The notes under the pieces are model-generated. The model was not told the origin of the DNA. It saw only the letters and a program-made list of their open reading frames with translations, and searched no databases. This document shows, one piece after another, positions 26,199 through 35,738 of a DNA stretch of 64,000 nt (the stretch's first letter is position 1; every line of letters begins with the position of its first letter). This DNA comes from Variovorax beijingensis (GTDB taxonomy: Bacteria > Pseudomonadota > Gammaproteobacteria > Burkholderiales > Burkholderiaceae_C). The position numbers and the translations under genes were made by a program. The stretch lies in NCBI RefSeq assembly GCF_003951285.1, contig NZ_RXFQ01000009.1, positions 62,001 through 126,000 on the forward strand, given 5' to 3'.

Positions 26199-26891
26199 TC
26201 AAACCGTGACTTGGGCCGTCAGGCGATAACCCGCGCCGCGCACCGTCTCGACCATCGGCGAGGCGGCGCCCAGCGATTCGCGCAGGCGCTTGACGTGCAC
26301 GTCGACCGTGCGTTCCTCGATGTAGACGTGGTCGCCCCAGACCTTGTCGAGCAATTGCGCCCGGCTGTGCACGCGCTCGGCGTGCTGCATCAGATAGGCC
26401 AGCAGCTTGAACTCGGTCGGTCCCACCTTGAGCGCATTGCCCTGCCAGGTGACGCGGTGCGTGGCGGTGTCGAGCGCGAGCTCGCCGATCTCCACACGTT
26501 CGGTCACCACCTCGGGCGCGCGGCGGCGCAGCACGGCGCGGATGCGCGCGAGCATTTCCTGCGTCGAGAACGGCTTGGTGATGTAGTCGTCGGCGCCCGC
26601 ATCGAGGCCGGCCACCTTGTCGGGCTCGTCCCCGCGCGCGGTGAGCATCAGGATAGGAACGGCCTTGGTGCGCGGGTCCTTGCGCCACTGGCGCGCGAGC
26701 TGCAGGCCGCTCTGTCCGGGCAGCATCCAGTCGAGCAGGATCAGGTCCGGCAGGAAGGCGTCGATCTCGCGTTGCGCCGCCGCGCCGTCTTCCGACCAGA
26801 TCGGCTCGAAGCCGTTGTGGCGCAGGTTGACGGCAATCAACTCGGCGATCGAGGACTCGTCTTCGACGATCAGGACTCGGGGTTTCTTCAT
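26199..26891 (-). CDS. phoB: Phosphate regulon response regulator PhoB
   Basis: A 230-residue OmpR-class regulator. The receiver has the acid pocket E10/D11, phospho-acceptor D54 in LILLDWMLPG, and the lysine in DYITKPFS. The winged-helix domain shows LDTATHRVTW, LTxTEFKLL-like GPTEFKLLAYLM and RTVDVHVKRLRESL. It activates genes preceded by Pho boxes, several of which occur in this window. The start is at MKKPRVLIVEDE; upstream in-frame residues do not belong to the family. Confidence 0.97.
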   Translation of the reverse strand: MKKPRVLIVEDESSIAELIAVNLRHNGFEPIWSEDGAAAQREIDAFLPDLILLDWMLPGQSGLQLARQWRKDPRTKAVPILMLTARGDEPDKVAGLDAGADDYITKPFSTQEMLARIRAVLRRRAPEVVTERVEIGELALDTATHRVTWQGNALKVGPTEFKLLAYLMQHAERVHSRAQLLDKVWGDHVYIEERTVDVHVKRLRESLGAASPMVETVRGAGYRLTAQVTV

Positions 26892-26922
26892 GCTTTCTTG
26901 GGAGACTTGCGCTCGCTCTCTG

Positions 26923-27624
26923 TTACTGCAGCGCCGATTCGATCTCTTGCATCGAAGTGTGCCGCACATCGGCGCCCTTGACGATGTAGATGATGAATTC
27001 GGCGATGTTCTTGGCGTGGTCGCCGATGCGTTCGATGGCCTTGGCCAGGAACAGCAGGTCGAGGCTGGCCGAGATCGTGCGCGGGTCTTCCATCATGTAG
27101 GTGACCAGCTTGCGCACGAAGCCGTCGAACTCCTTGTCGATCAGGTCGTCGTCCTTCAGGATCGACAGCGCCGCGGCCGTGTCCAGCCGCGCGAACGCGT
27201 CCAGCGCGGTGCGCAGCAGGCCCGAGGCCAGGTCGGCCGCGATGCGCAGCTCGTTCGAGGGCAGTGCGCGGGCCGAGCCGCTCTCGATGATCGACTTGAC
27301 CATGCGCGCGATCTTGTTGGCCTCGTCGCCCACGCGCTCCAGGTTGGCCGTGGTCTTGGAGATGGCGATCAGGAGGCGCAGGTCGCGCGCGGTCGGCTGG
27401 CGCCGCGCGATGATCGACGACAACTCGCGGTCGATCTCGATCTCCATGGCGTTGACGCGCGTCTCGGTTTCCATCACGCGGTCGGCAGCCTCGGGGTCGA
27501 ACTGCAGCAGCGCGTAGACCGCCTGGTGGATCTGCGCCTCGACCATGCCGCCGAGCTCCATCACGCGCGACGAAACGCCGTTGAGTTCGCTGTCGAACTG
27601 GCTGGAGAGATGTTTTTCAGTCAT
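26923..27624 (-). CDS. phoU: Phosphate signalling complex protein PhoU
   Basis: A 233-residue all-helical protein with the two three-helix PhoU repeats, recognised by EIEIDRELSSIIARRQPTARDLRLLIA in the first and ERIGDHAKNIAEFIIYI in the second. It couples the Pst transporter to PhoR and restrains phosphate uptake. It lies between pstB (16 bp upstream) and phoB (31 bp downstream). Confidence 0.97.
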   Translation of the reverse strand: MTEKHLSSQFDSELNGVSSRVMELGGMVEAQIHQAVYALLQFDPEAADRVMETETRVNAMEIEIDRELSSIIARRQPTARDLRLLIAISKTTANLERVGDEANKIARMVKSIIESGSARALPSNELRIAADLASGLLRTALDAFARLDTAAALSILKDDDLIDKEFDGFVRKLVTYMMEDPRTISASLDLLFLAKAIERIGDHAKNIAEFIIYIVKGADVRHTSMQEIESALQ

Positions 27625-27640
27625 GTGTGCCTCCTTGGCA

Positions 27641-28420
27641 TCAGCCGAAACGGCCGGTAATGTAGTCCTCGGTCTCCTTGCGCTGCGGCTTGAAGAACAT
27701 CTGTTCCGTCGCGCCGAATTCGATCAGGTCGCCCAGGTACATGTAGGCGGTGTAGTCGCTGCACCGTGCAGCCTGCTGCATGTTGTGCGTCACGATGACC
27801 ACGGTGTACTCGTTTTTCAGCTCGGCGATCAACTCTTCGATCTTCGCGGTCGAAATCGGGTCGAGCGCGGAGCAGGGTTCGTCGAGCAGCAGCACTTCGG
27901 GCTTGATGGCAATGCCGCGTGCGATGCACAGGCGCTGCTGCTGGCCGCCGGAGAGGCCCGAGCCGCTTTGCTGCAGCTTGTCGCGCACTTCGGTCCACAG
28001 CGCCGCCTTCTTGAGCGCCCATTCCACGCGGTCGTCCATTTCGCTCGCGCTCAGATTCTCGAACAGCTTCACGCCGAAGGCGATGTTGTCGTAGATCGAC
28101 ATCGGGAACGGCGTGGGCTTCTGGAACACCATGCCGACCTTGGCGCGGATCAGCGCCACGTCCTGCTTGGACGTGAGCAGGTTCTCGCCGTCCAGGGCGA
28201 TGGTGCCCTCGGCGCGCTGCTCCGGGTAGAGCTCGAACATGCGGTTGAAGGTGCGCAGCAGGGTCGACTTGCCGCAGCCCGACGGGCCGATGAAGGCCGT
28301 CACCTTGTTCTCGGGAATCTCGAGGTTGATGCCCTTGAGCGCATGGAACTTGCCATAGTAGAAGTTCAGGTCCTTGACCGAGATCTTCGAGCGCGACGGT
28401 TGTGCGACGGTGTTTGGCAT
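27641..28420 (-). CDS. pstB: Phosphate ABC transporter ATP-binding protein PstB
   Basis: A 259-residue ATPase with PstB-specific features: [16 protein letters not shown], Walker [11 protein letters not shown]-loop [16 protein letters not shown], signature [16 protein letters not shown], Walker [13 protein letters not shown] and H-loop [13 protein letters not shown]. It energises PstSCA uptake of phosphate. The start [12 protein letters not shown] is 20 bp after the pstA stop; longer in-frame upstream sequence reads through pstA in another frame and is not native. Confidence 0.97.
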   Translation of the reverse strand: MPNTVAQPSRSKISVKDLNFYYGKFHALKGINLEIPENKVTAFIGPSGCGKSTLLRTFNRMFELYPEQRAEGTIALDGENLLTSKQDVALIRAKVGMVFQKPTPFPMSIYDNIAFGVKLFENLSASEMDDRVEWALKKAALWTEVRDKLQQSGSGLSGGQQQRLCIARGIAIKPEVLLLDEPCSALDPISTAKIEELIAELKNEYTVVIVTHNMQQAARCSDYTAYMYLGDLIEFGATEQMFFKPQRKETEDYITGRFG

Positions 28421-28440
28421 GGTTGCTACTTCTTCTTGAA

Positions 28441-29325
28441 TCAGAGTTTGTTGCGCGTGAGGACCCGCGCCAGGATGTTGAGGGCAAGCACGGCCACGGT
28501 GATCAGGAACACGCCGGCCCAGGCCAGCTGCTGCCAGTTTTCGTACGGGCTCATCGCGAACTTGAAGATCGTCACCGGCAGGCTGGCCATCGGCTGGCTG
28601 ATGTCGGCGGTCCAGAACTGGTTGTTGAGCGCGGTGAAGAGCAGCGGCGCGGTTTCGCCCGCGATGCGCGCCACGGCCAGCAGCACACCCGTGACCACGC
28701 CGGCGCGCGCGGCGCGCAGCGTGATGCTCAGGATGACCTTCCACTTCGGCGTGCCGAGCGCATAGGCCGCCTCGCGCAGCCCCGGCGGCACCAGCTGCAG
28801 CATGTTCTCGGTGGTGCGGATGACCACCGGGATCACGATCAGCGCGAGCGACAGCGCACCCGCCAGGCCCGAGAAGGTCTTGAAGTACGCCACCACCACG
28901 GCATAGACGAACAGGCCGATCACGATCGACGGCGCCGACAGCAGGATGTCGTTGACGAAGCGCGTCACCGACGACAGCCAGCCCTTGGGGTTGTACTCCG
29001 CCAGGTAGATGCCGGCCATGATGCCGATCGGCGTGCCCACGAAGGTGGCCAGCGCCACCATCACGAACGAACCGAAGATCGCGTTGGCGATGCCGCCCGC
29101 CTCGTTCGGCGGCGGCGTCATCTCGGTGAAGGTGGCGAGCGCCAGGCCGCCCAGGCCCAGGCGCAGCGTCTCCCACAGGATCCAGACGAGCCAGAACACG
29201 CCGAACACCATCGCCGCGAGCGACAGCGTGAGCGCGATCTTGTTGACGCGGTTGCGCGCGGCAAACTTGGCCTGGCGCGTCTCGGCGAGCGCCTTGGCGC
29301 TCAGCAGGTTTTGTGCCGTACTCAT
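28441..29325 (-). CDS. pstA: Phosphate ABC transporter permease PstA
   Basis: A 294-residue permease with six predicted membrane helices and the PstA signature region [14 protein letters not shown], followed by the coupling loop [21 protein letters not shown]. Its start overlaps the stop of pstC by 4 bp (ATGA, 29322-29325). Confidence 0.96.
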   Translation of the reverse strand: MSTAQNLLSAKALAETRQAKFAARNRVNKIALTLSLAAMVFGVFWLVWILWETLRLGLGGLALATFTEMTPPPNEAGGIANAIFGSFVMVALATFVGTPIGIMAGIYLAEYNPKGWLSSVTRFVNDILLSAPSIVIGLFVYAVVVAYFKTFSGLAGALSLALIVIPVVIRTTENMLQLVPPGLREAAYALGTPKWKVILSITLRAARAGVVTGVLLAVARIAGETAPLLFTALNNQFWTADISQPMASLPVTIFKFAMSPYENWQQLAWAGVFLITVAVLALNILARVLTRNKL

Positions 29326-30401
29326 GACTTGGTCCCTTCGCTCTTCTTCATCTGGGCCAGCAGCACCTTCGAGAGCGTCAGCACGACGAAGGTGATGAAG
29401 AACAGCACCAGGCCGAGGTACATCAGCGCGGCCTGGTGCAGGCCTGCGCCGGCTTCAGCGAATTCGTTGGCGAGTGCGGAGGTGATGCTGTTGGCCGCCT
29501 CGAACACGGAAAGCGAATTGAGCTGGTTCATGTTGCCGATCACGAAAGTGACCGCCATCGTCTCGCCCAGCGCCCGGCCGAGGCCGAGCATGATGCCGCC
29601 GATCACGCCGGCCTTGGTGTAGGGCAGCACGACCTTCGACACCACTTCCCAGGTGGTGGAGCCAAGGCCGTAGGCCGACTCCTTGAGCAGCGGCGGCGTC
29701 ACTTCGAACACATCGCGCATCACCGAGGCGATGAACGGAATGATCATGATCGCGAGGATGATGCCGGCCGAGAGAATGCCGATGCCCACGGGCGGGCCGG
29801 ACACCAGCGCACCAAGGTACGGCACGCCGGCAAGCAGCTTCTGCAGCGGCTGCTGCACCCAGGTGGAAAGAATCGGCCCGAACACCAGCAGGCCCCACAT
29901 GCCGTACACGATCGACGGCACGGCGGCGAGCAGTTCGATGGCCGTGCCCAGCGGGCGCTTGAGCCAGTTGGGCGAAAGTTCGGTCAGGAACAGCGCAATG
30001 CCGAAGCTCACCGGCACCGCGATCACCAGCGCGATGATCGAGGTGGCCAGCGTACCGTAGATCATGACCAGGCCGCCGTACTCGTTCTGCACCGGATCCC
30101 AGACGCTGCTGGTCAGAAAGCCGAGACCGTACTTCGAGATGGCGGGCCATGCGCCGGCAATCAGCGACAGCAGGATGCCGATCAGCATCGCGAGCGTCAG
30201 CAACGCGGCGCCCTTGGCGGCCCAGCCGAACAGGCGGTCGGCCATGGGGCCCGAACGCGGTGCCTTGGCGGGCGGTGGTGCGGTGGCGCGGCCGCGTTCG
30301 GCCGCGAGGTCGAGCGTGGATGCGGAGGCAGGATAGGTGGATGACACGGGTCGCTCCGGCAATGACGAAAGCGGCGCATCCTCGAGCGAAGTGCTGCTCA
30401 T
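29322..30401 (-). CDS. pstC: Phosphate ABC transporter permease PstC
   Basis: A 359-residue permease. The first 60 residues are a hydrophilic, low-complexity N-terminal extension (Ser/Pro/Ala-rich) before the first membrane helix at about 70. The PstC core is clear: [36 protein letters not shown] and the coupling loop [18 protein letters not shown] start at [10 protein letters not shown] (30401), as the in-frame sequence upstream overlaps the pstS end without family similarity. Confidence 0.95.
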   Translation of the reverse strand: MSSTSLEDAPLSSLPERPVSSTYPASASTLDLAAERGRATAPPPAKAPRSGPMADRLFGWAAKGAALLTLAMLIGILLSLIAGAWPAISKYGLGFLTSSVWDPVQNEYGGLVMIYGTLATSIIALVIAVPVSFGIALFLTELSPNWLKRPLGTAIELLAAVPSIVYGMWGLLVFGPILSTWVQQPLQKLLAGVPYLGALVSGPPVGIGILSAGIILAIMIIPFIASVMRDVFEVTPPLLKESAYGLGSTTWEVVSKVVLPYTKAGVIGGIMLGLGRALGETMAVTFVIGNMNQLNSLSVFEAANSITSALANEFAEAGAGLHQAALMYLGLVLFFITFVVLTLSKVLLAQMKKSEGTKS

Positions 30402-30432
30402 GGGTGCGCCGTCCTGGGCTTGATGGGGTTGC

Positions 30433-31470
30433 TTACTTGAACGCGACCGGCTTGCCCGATGCGTCCTTGACTTCACCCCATGCCTTGGCGATCGTGGCCT
30501 TCACGCTGTCGGGCATCGGCACGTAGTCGAGCTCGTCGGCCGTCTTGTCGCCGCCCTTGTAGGCCCAGTCGAAGAACTTGAGCACGGTGGTCGCGTTGGC
30601 GGGTTTGTCCTGCACCTTGTGCATCAGGATGAAGGTCGCGCCGGTGATGGGCCATGCGCCCTTGTCGGCCTGGTTGGTCAGCACTTGGTAGAAGCTCTTG
30701 TTCCAGTCGGCGGCGGCGGCAGCAGCCTTGAAGGCCGTGTCTTCGGGCGAGACGAAGTTGCCGGCCGCGTTCTGCAGCTGGGCGTAGGTCATCTTGTTCT
30801 GCTTGACGTAGGCGTACTCGACGTAGCCGATCGAGTTGGGCAGGCGGCTCACGAACGCTGCGACGCCTTCGTTGCCCTTGCCGCCCGCGCCGGTGGGCCA
30901 GTTCACGGCCGTGCCTTCGCCGACCTTGGTCTTCCACTCGGCGTTGACCTTGCTCAGGTAGTTGGTGAACAGAAAGCTGGTGCCCGAGCCGTCGGCGCGG
31001 CGCACCGGTGCAATGGCGGCGTCAGGCAGGGCCAGCGAGCCGTTCAGCGCCTTGATGGCGGGGTCGTTCCACTTGGTGATCTTGCCCAGGTAGATGTCGC
31101 CCAGGACCTGACCGTTGAGCTTCAGCTCGCCGGGCTTGATGCCGGGGATGTTCACCACGGGAATCACGCCGCCGATGACGGTGGGGAATTGCATCAGGCC
31201 CTTGGCCTGGAGTTCTTCGTCCTTCAGGGGCGCATCGGAAGCGCCGAAATCGACCGTCTTGGCTTCGATCTGCTTGAGGCCGGCGCCCGAGCCGACCGAC
31301 TGGTAGTTGATCTTGACGCCTGTGGCCTTGTTGAAATCGGAGGCCCACTTGGCGTACAGCGGCGCCGGGAAGCTGGCACCAGCGCCGGTCACATCTTGTG
31401 CGAAGGCGGGAACATGGGCAAAGGCCGCGGCCACGAGGCCGGCAGCTGCAAACTTGAAAGTCGTTTTCAT
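30433..31470 (-). CDS. pstS: Phosphate-binding periplasmic protein PstS
   Basis: A 345-residue binding protein. A signal peptide of about 22 residues ends AFA-QD. The mature N-terminus [20 protein letters not shown] and later [18 protein letters not shown] and [16 protein letters not shown] supply the phosphate-coordinating loops. It is first in the pst operon and its promoter region carries a Pho box at 31552-31535 with a TAGAGT -10 candidate about 10 bp further on, so strong induction in phosphate starvation is expected. Confidence 0.97.
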   Translation of the reverse strand: MKTTFKFAAAGLVAAAFAHVPAFAQDVTGAGASFPAPLYAKWASDFNKATGVKINYQSVGSGAGLKQIEAKTVDFGASDAPLKDEELQAKGLMQFPTVIGGVIPVVNIPGIKPGELKLNGQVLGDIYLGKITKWNDPAIKALNGSLALPDAAIAPVRRADGSGTSFLFTNYLSKVNAEWKTKVGEGTAVNWPTGAGGKGNEGVAAFVSRLPNSIGYVEYAYVKQNKMTYAQLQNAAGNFVSPEDTAFKAAAAAADWNKSFYQVLTNQADKGAWPITGATFILMHKVQDKPANATTVLKFFDWAYKGGDKTADELDYVPMPDSVKATIAKAWGEVKDASGKPVAFK

Positions 31471-31534
31471 GGAGGCTTCCTTTAGAAGTAAGAAGTAGTC
31501 CCTTTCGGGCTTGGAACGGACTCTAGAAAGCTTG

Positions 31535-31552
31535 TGTGACATCGGTGTGACA
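31535..31552 (-). promoter_or_regulatory. Pho box for the pst operon
   Basis: Reading toward pstS: TGTCACA-CCGA-TGTCACA, two identical 7-mers at an 11-bp period, the PhoB tandem half-site layout. It ends about 10 bp before a TAGAGT -10 candidate and 65 bp before the pstS ATG. Confidence 0.88.
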
Positions 31553-31602
31553 CCCCGCTGTCGAGGGAAAATGCCGCTCTTTCCCCTGCGGTTCGTGTGA
31601 CG

Positions 31603-31620
31603 CTGTCACACAACCGTCAT
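31603..31620 (+). promoter_or_regulatory. Pho box facing ppx
   Basis: CTGTCAC-ACAA-CCGTCAT, two half-sites at an 11-bp period oriented toward ppx, 105 bp before its start. The first half-site is also part of a TGTGACGCTGTCACA palindrome (31596-31610), so PhoB could bind facing either way. Confidence 0.78.
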
Positions 31621-31724
31621 TCGCCGCGCCTAGCCTTGCGAGCCTCGCCACCGGCGATTCGGAAGGCCGCGCGCCCGCCACGGCGCTACGATCGAAGACA
31701 CCCGCCTTCTTCCACGACAACTAC

Positions 31725-33245
31725 ATGCAAAACGGCACCCGCCTCGCCGCCGTCGATCTCGGCTCGAACAGCTTCAGGCTCGAAATCGGACAGGTCGACC
31801 ACGGCCAGATCCACCGCACCGAGTACCTGAAGGAAACGGTGCGCCAGGGCAACGGCCTGGACAGCGCCCGCAACCTCACGGCCGAGGCCATGCAGCGGGG
31901 CTGGGATGCGCTTGCCCGTTTTGGCGAACGGCTGGCCGGTTTCAAGCGCTCGCAGGTGCGCGCCGTCGCCACCCAGACACTGCGCGAGGCACGCAACCGC
32001 GAAGAATTCCTGCTGCGCGCGCGCACCATCCTGGGCTTCGGCATCGACGTGATCCCGGGCCGGGAGGAAGCCCGCCTCATCTACCAGGGCGTGTCGCACA
32101 TGCTGCCGCACACCGACGCCTCCGACCGCGAGCGCCGCCTGGTGGTGGACATCGGCGGCCGCTCCACCGAAATGATCATCGGCCGCGCGCTCGACGCCGA
32201 GCTGATGGAGTCGTACCGGGTGGGCAGTGTCGCCTGGTCGATGAAGCATTTTGCGGAAGGCCTCTTCACCCAGAGCGCATTCCGCGCCGCCGAGGTGGCC
32301 GCCAAGGCGGTGCTCGACGACGCGCTGTCCAGCTACACCCGCGACCAGTGGGACGTGGCCTACGGCGCCTCCGGCACCATCGGCGCCGTGGGCGACGTGC
32401 TGGCCGCGGCGGGCGGCGAGCCGGGGCTCATCACCCGCGACGGCCTCGACTGGCTGGTCGACCGCCTCCTGAAGGCCGGCAGCACCGACAAGCTGCGCAT
32501 CGACGGCATGCGCGAAGACCGCAAGCCGGTCATCGGCGGCGGCGTGAGCGTGCTGCGCGCGGTGTTCGACCTGCTCGACATCGAGGAAATGAGAGTGGCC
32601 CAGGGTGCACTCCGCCACGGCGTGCTCTATGAACTGCTGGAGCGCGACGAGAGCGTGGCCGACATGCGCACGGCCACCGTGGCGCGGCTGGCGAGCCGGT
32701 TCGCGGTCGATGCGGCGCAGGCCAGGCGGGTGGGCGAAACCGCGGCGGCCCTGTTCGTGCAGCTCACTCCCGCAGCGCGCGGCGGCAGCCCCGGCAGTCG
32801 TCCCGGGCGGGCGCTGCGCAAGCTCGGTTGGGCGGCCCAGCTGCACGAGATCGGCACGCTGGTCTCGCACAGCGACTATCACAAGCACGGCGCCTACATC
32901 CTCGACAACACCGACGCCCCCGGCTTTGCCGTCAACGAACTGCACGCACTCGGCCAGCTGGTGCTGGGCCAGCGCGGAAAGCTGCGCAAGCTCGACGCCG
33001 CGCTCGAGGACGAGACCTTCGTGATGCAGCTGTTGTCGCTGCGCCTGGCGGTGATCCTGTGCCATGCGCGCCGCGATCCCGATCCGCGGGCGCTGCACCT
33101 TGCGGCGCTGGGCGCCAGGGCCTTCACGATCGCCTGCGCGCCCGACTGGGCCGAAGCCTATCCGCAGTCCGCGCACCTGCTGCGCGAGGAAGTGCTGGCC
33201 TGGCAGAAGACCAGCAGCTGGCGCGTGGAGCTCAGCGGGGCCTGA
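31725..33245 (+). CDS. ppx: Exopolyphosphatase (Ppx/GppA family)
   Basis: A 506-residue enzyme that removes terminal phosphate from polyphosphate. The ASKHA-fold phosphate-1 motif is AAVDLGSNSFRLEI (residues 8-21); phosphate-2 is RRLVVDIGGRSTEMIIG; QTLREARN and EEARLIYQGV are family hallmarks. An HD-like C-terminal region contains LHEIGTLVSHSDYHKHGAYI. It is divergent from pstS and has its own Pho box, unusual in that synthesis (ppk1) and breakdown appear co-regulated. No clear Shine-Dalgarno precedes the ATG. Confidence 0.95.
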   Translation: MQNGTRLAAVDLGSNSFRLEIGQVDHGQIHRTEYLKETVRQGNGLDSARNLTAEAMQRGWDALARFGERLAGFKRSQVRAVATQTLREARNREEFLLRARTILGFGIDVIPGREEARLIYQGVSHMLPHTDASDRERRLVVDIGGRSTEMIIGRALDAELMESYRVGSVAWSMKHFAEGLFTQSAFRAAEVAAKAVLDDALSSYTRDQWDVAYGASGTIGAVGDVLAAAGGEPGLITRDGLDWLVDRLLKAGSTDKLRIDGMREDRKPVIGGGVSVLRAVFDLLDIEEMRVAQGALRHGVLYELLERDESVADMRTATVARLASRFAVDAAQARRVGETAAALFVQLTPAARGGSPGSRPGRALRKLGWAAQLHEIGTLVSHSDYHKHGAYILDNTDAPGFAVNELHALGQLVLGQRGKLRKLDAALEDETFVMQLLSLRLAVILCHARRDPDPRALHLAALGARAFTIACAPDWAEAYPQSAHLLREEVLAWQKTSSWRVELSGA

Positions 33246-33270
33246 GCCGCCCCACTTCGCCCACTTCGCC

Positions 33271-34122
33271 TTACTTCGCGTCGAGGCCGGCGGTGCGGGT
33301 GGTTTCCGCTGGAACCGCGCGCGGCTGGTCGCCTCCGAACATGCCGGCGTAGGCAGGCTGCACAACCCGGTCCAGCCCCTGCTTCAGCCCCTCGTGGGCC
33401 ACCGCGGTGTCCTTGAGCAGGCCCTCATAGCTGAAATAGGTGGGCTCGCTCACGTCGGCGGTATGGGCCGTCTGGTGCACGACGGACTGCCGCTCGTCCC
33501 TGAGCAGTTGCTCCACCGAAATGAAGGGCTTGAAGCTCGATGTCGCATCGGCTGCGCCGTACGCCGTGGTGATCCGCAGGATCAAGGTGCTGTAGCCGGG
33601 CGTGGGCTGGAGCTCCGGCACCTTCATCTCGCTGGCCGCTCCGGTGGCACGCATGAAGGGCGTCAGCTTCACTTCGCGGCCGCTCTCCCGCAGGCGCGCC
33701 GCCAACTGCTCCGCGAACTGCCTGTTGAGCGCCATGGTCGTGCCGCTGTTCCTCACCGCGGCCGTGAATTCCTTGCTGCGCTGGTCGGTCCGGGCAGCCA
33801 TGGTCATCCGGCTGTTGGTGTCGATGGTGAGGGCCACCAGCGCGCCGATGGGCCCCAGGAGAAGCCCGGCAAAGCCCGTCAGCCCCGAACCGCCGCCATC
33901 CGTGACGATCAGCTGGTCTTCCTCGTTGTAGATGAGCTCGACCTTCGCGGCCGACCGGGTGGCGTCCTGGCGCGCCTGCAGCGTGGGTTTGGACGCATCG
34001 GCCGCACACCCCGCCAGGAGGGCGGTGGCGGCGAGCAGGGACATCAGCTTCTGCAACGACATGCCCGCGTCCAGGCGCAGCAGGTCCATGAAGCTTCTTG
34101 GCAGCGGGTTGAGCAGTTTCAT
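33271..34122 (-). CDS. Lipoprotein of unknown function, paralog A
   Basis: A 283-residue exported protein of no recognised family. A lipobox (ALLAGC) puts the acylated cysteine at about residue 38, late because of a 20-residue extension before an internal Met (MSLQKLMSLLAATALLAGC). If M21 is the true start the signal is of normal size; ATG 34122 has GGGGA upstream and is conserved in the duplicated leader, so I keep it. The mature protein has VELIYNEEDQLIVTDGGGSG, a glycine-rich hydrophobic stretch, RSKEFTAAV, LNRQFAEQLAARLRESGREVKLTP and a QPAYAGMFG C-terminal block. All of these recur in paralog B just upstream. Confidence 0.8.
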   Translation of the reverse strand: MKLLNPLPRSFMDLLRLDAGMSLQKLMSLLAATALLAGCAADASKPTLQARQDATRSAAKVELIYNEEDQLIVTDGGGSGLTGFAGLLLGPIGALVALTIDTNSRMTMAARTDQRSKEFTAAVRNSGTTMALNRQFAEQLAARLRESGREVKLTPFMRATGAASEMKVPELQPTPGYSTLILRITTAYGAADATSSFKPFISVEQLLRDERQSVVHQTAHTADVSEPTYFSYEGLLKDTAVAHEGLKQGLDRVVQPAYAGMFGGDQPRAVPAETTRTAGLDAK

Positions 34123-34257
34123 GCGTGTTCCCCAGTGGTGTGGCTGATCGGCGCCACTTCTTTTCCCTCATCGGGCCAAGGCGTGTTGCCGTGGAGTCAC
34201 TGTAGGAATCGCGCCGCGTGCGCACATGGGCGGTGCGCACTTTCTCCAGGGAGACAA
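34120..34257 (-). repeat. Duplicated 138-bp leader, copy 1 (before lipoprotein A)
   Basis: The 138 bp ending in the lipoprotein A ATG align without gaps to 42897-43034 on the plus strand, with roughly three quarters of positions identical by eye. Best-conserved parts are TTGTCTCCC, GTGCG-ACCGC, CTACAGTGACT, CACGGC, ACGCCTTG, GGCGCCG and CACTGG-GAAC before the ATG. A TACAGT at 34204-34199 could be a -10. Two GTGCGCAC palindromes 15 bp apart sit at the -35 position. Confidence 0.8.
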
Positions 34258-34332
34258 GCGCCCCGCCACCTCTGTCCGCGGCCATGACAAAGCGCCTGCC
34301 CGCCGGCCCCGGATGCGGCTAGCCGGTCCGTT

Positions 34333-35115
34333 TCACCTGGCGTGGAGGCTGGCGGTCCGGGTGGTTTCCGAACTGCCGACGCGCGGCGGCCCGTCTTCGC
34401 CGAACATGCCGGCATAGGCAGGCTGGACGATCCGGGCAAGGCCTTGCCGCAGGCCGTCCTGGGCCCTGGCCGTGTCCTGCAGCAGGCCGTCGTATGCCAG
34501 GTAGGCCGGCTCCTCCAGGTCGGAGGTGTGGGTGGTCTGGTGGAGAACGGCCTGCTGCTCGTCCTGCAGCGACTGTTCGATCGCCACGAAGGGCTTGAAG
34601 CTCGACGTCATGTCGGGCGCTCCGTAGGTCGTGGTGACCCGCACGAGCAACGTGCTGTAGCCCGGGGTGGGTTCGAACCCAGGGGCCTGCATCTGGGCGA
34701 GCTCGCCGTCCATGCGCGCGGCGGGTGTCAGCTTCACTTCGCGGCCGCCGGTCCGCAGACGCGCCGCCAGCTGCTCCGCGAACTGCCGGTTGAGCGGCAT
34801 CGCGCCGCTGCTTTTCACGGCGGCCGTGAACTCCTTGCTGCGCCGCTCGATGCGGCTGGCCAGCGTCACCCGGGTGCCGACCTCGACGCCAAGGGCCAGC
34901 AGCGTGCCGACCGGCCCGAAAATCCCGGCCCAGCCCATGATCGCGGAGCCGCCGCCATCCATCACGGACAGCTGGTCCTGCTCGTTGTAGACGAGTTCGA
35001 TCTTCGTGATCGACCGCGTCGCCTCGTGGCGAACCTGCGGCGCGGGTTCGGGCGTGCTCGTGGCGCAGCCGGCCAGCAGAGCTGCAAGGATCAGCAGCGA
35101 AACAAGTGTCTTCAT
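34333..35115 (-). CDS. Lipoprotein of unknown function, paralog B
   Basis: A 260-residue lipoprotein with a normal signal (MKTLVSLLILAALLAGC, acylated C17). It is a clear paralog of the downstream gene: IELVYNEQDQLSVMDGGGSA, RRSKEFTAAVKSSG, LNRQFAEQLAARLRTGGREVKLTP, PTPGYSTLLVRVTTTYG, SSFKP and QPAYAGMFGEDG all match. I recognise no domain. The alternation of conserved blocks suggests one globular periplasmic domain about 220 residues long. Upstream sequence (35116-35257) is AT-richer than average and contains an ATGCA...TGCAT inverted repeat, but no shared leader with paralog A. Confidence 0.82.
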   Translation of the reverse strand: MKTLVSLLILAALLAGCATSTPEPAPQVRHEATRSITKIELVYNEQDQLSVMDGGGSAIMGWAGIFGPVGTLLALGVEVGTRVTLASRIERRSKEFTAAVKSSGAMPLNRQFAEQLAARLRTGGREVKLTPAARMDGELAQMQAPGFEPTPGYSTLLVRVTTTYGAPDMTSSFKPFVAIEQSLQDEQQAVLHQTTHTSDLEEPAYLAYDGLLQDTARAQDGLRQGLARIVQPAYAGMFGEDGPPRVGSSETTRTASLHAR

Positions 35116-35257
35116 GGGGGTGGCTGTAAGTTAAAGATGCAATATGTGTCCAAATGCATCTCTCGCAATCATTGTGCCTACATGGCACTGCCGCGCCCCA
35201 CCCAATTCGTCAATTAGTTTACAGATTCGGGCAAATTTTCAGCCCGCGGATCGCCCC

Positions 35258-35719
35258 TCAGAGGAGTTCGGGCGACTGCACCGTCACCACCACCGTCTGC
35301 ACGTCGCCATCGCGTTCGCGCGTGCGGATCCACCAGAGCGAACCCTTGCGCACCGGGCAGCTGTCCTGCTTCAGGCCGAGAAGCAGCGAGATCGCCTGCC
35401 CCACCGAGGGCTGGTGCCCGACCATCAGCACCACCGACTTGCCGTTGGGCCAGCCGGCCGCGGCCAGCATGGCCTCGGCCGTGGTGTCGGGGGCGAGTTC
35501 GGCGCGCAGCTTGTATTTGCGGCCGAGCGCAAGCGCGGTCTGCTCGCAGCGCCGCGCAGGGCTGCAGATGATGCGCGTGCCATCCGGCAACTGCCGGTCG
35601 AGCCAGCTTGCCATGCGCTTGGCCTGCTTCTCGCCGCGCGCGGTCAGGGAACGCTGCAGGTCGTCGCAGCCCTCGGTCCAGTCCTCGGCTTCGGCATGGC
35701 GCCAGAAGATCAAGTCCAT
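35258..35719 (-). CDS. sixA: Phosphohistidine phosphatase SixA
   Basis: A 153-residue histidine-phosphatase-superfamily protein. The catalytic RHA motif is at residues 7-9 (MDLIFWRHAEAED), with SPARRCEQTA and the second histidine in VVLMVGHQPSVG. SixA removes phosphate from phosphohistidines, in E. coli from the nitrogen PTS. The start at MDLIFWRHA fits the family; upstream residues are not native. It begins 19 bp after ppk1 and is probably co-transcribed, which places it under the ppk1 Pho box. Confidence 0.92.
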   Translation of the reverse strand: MDLIFWRHAEAEDWTEGCDDLQRSLTARGEKQAKRMASWLDRQLPDGTRIICSPARRCEQTALALGRKYKLRAELAPDTTAEAMLAAAGWPNGKSVVLMVGHQPSVGQAISLLLGLKQDSCPVRKGSLWWIRTRERDGDVQTVVVTVQSPELL

Positions 35720-35738
35720 GGTTGTCGTCTTTCGATCG

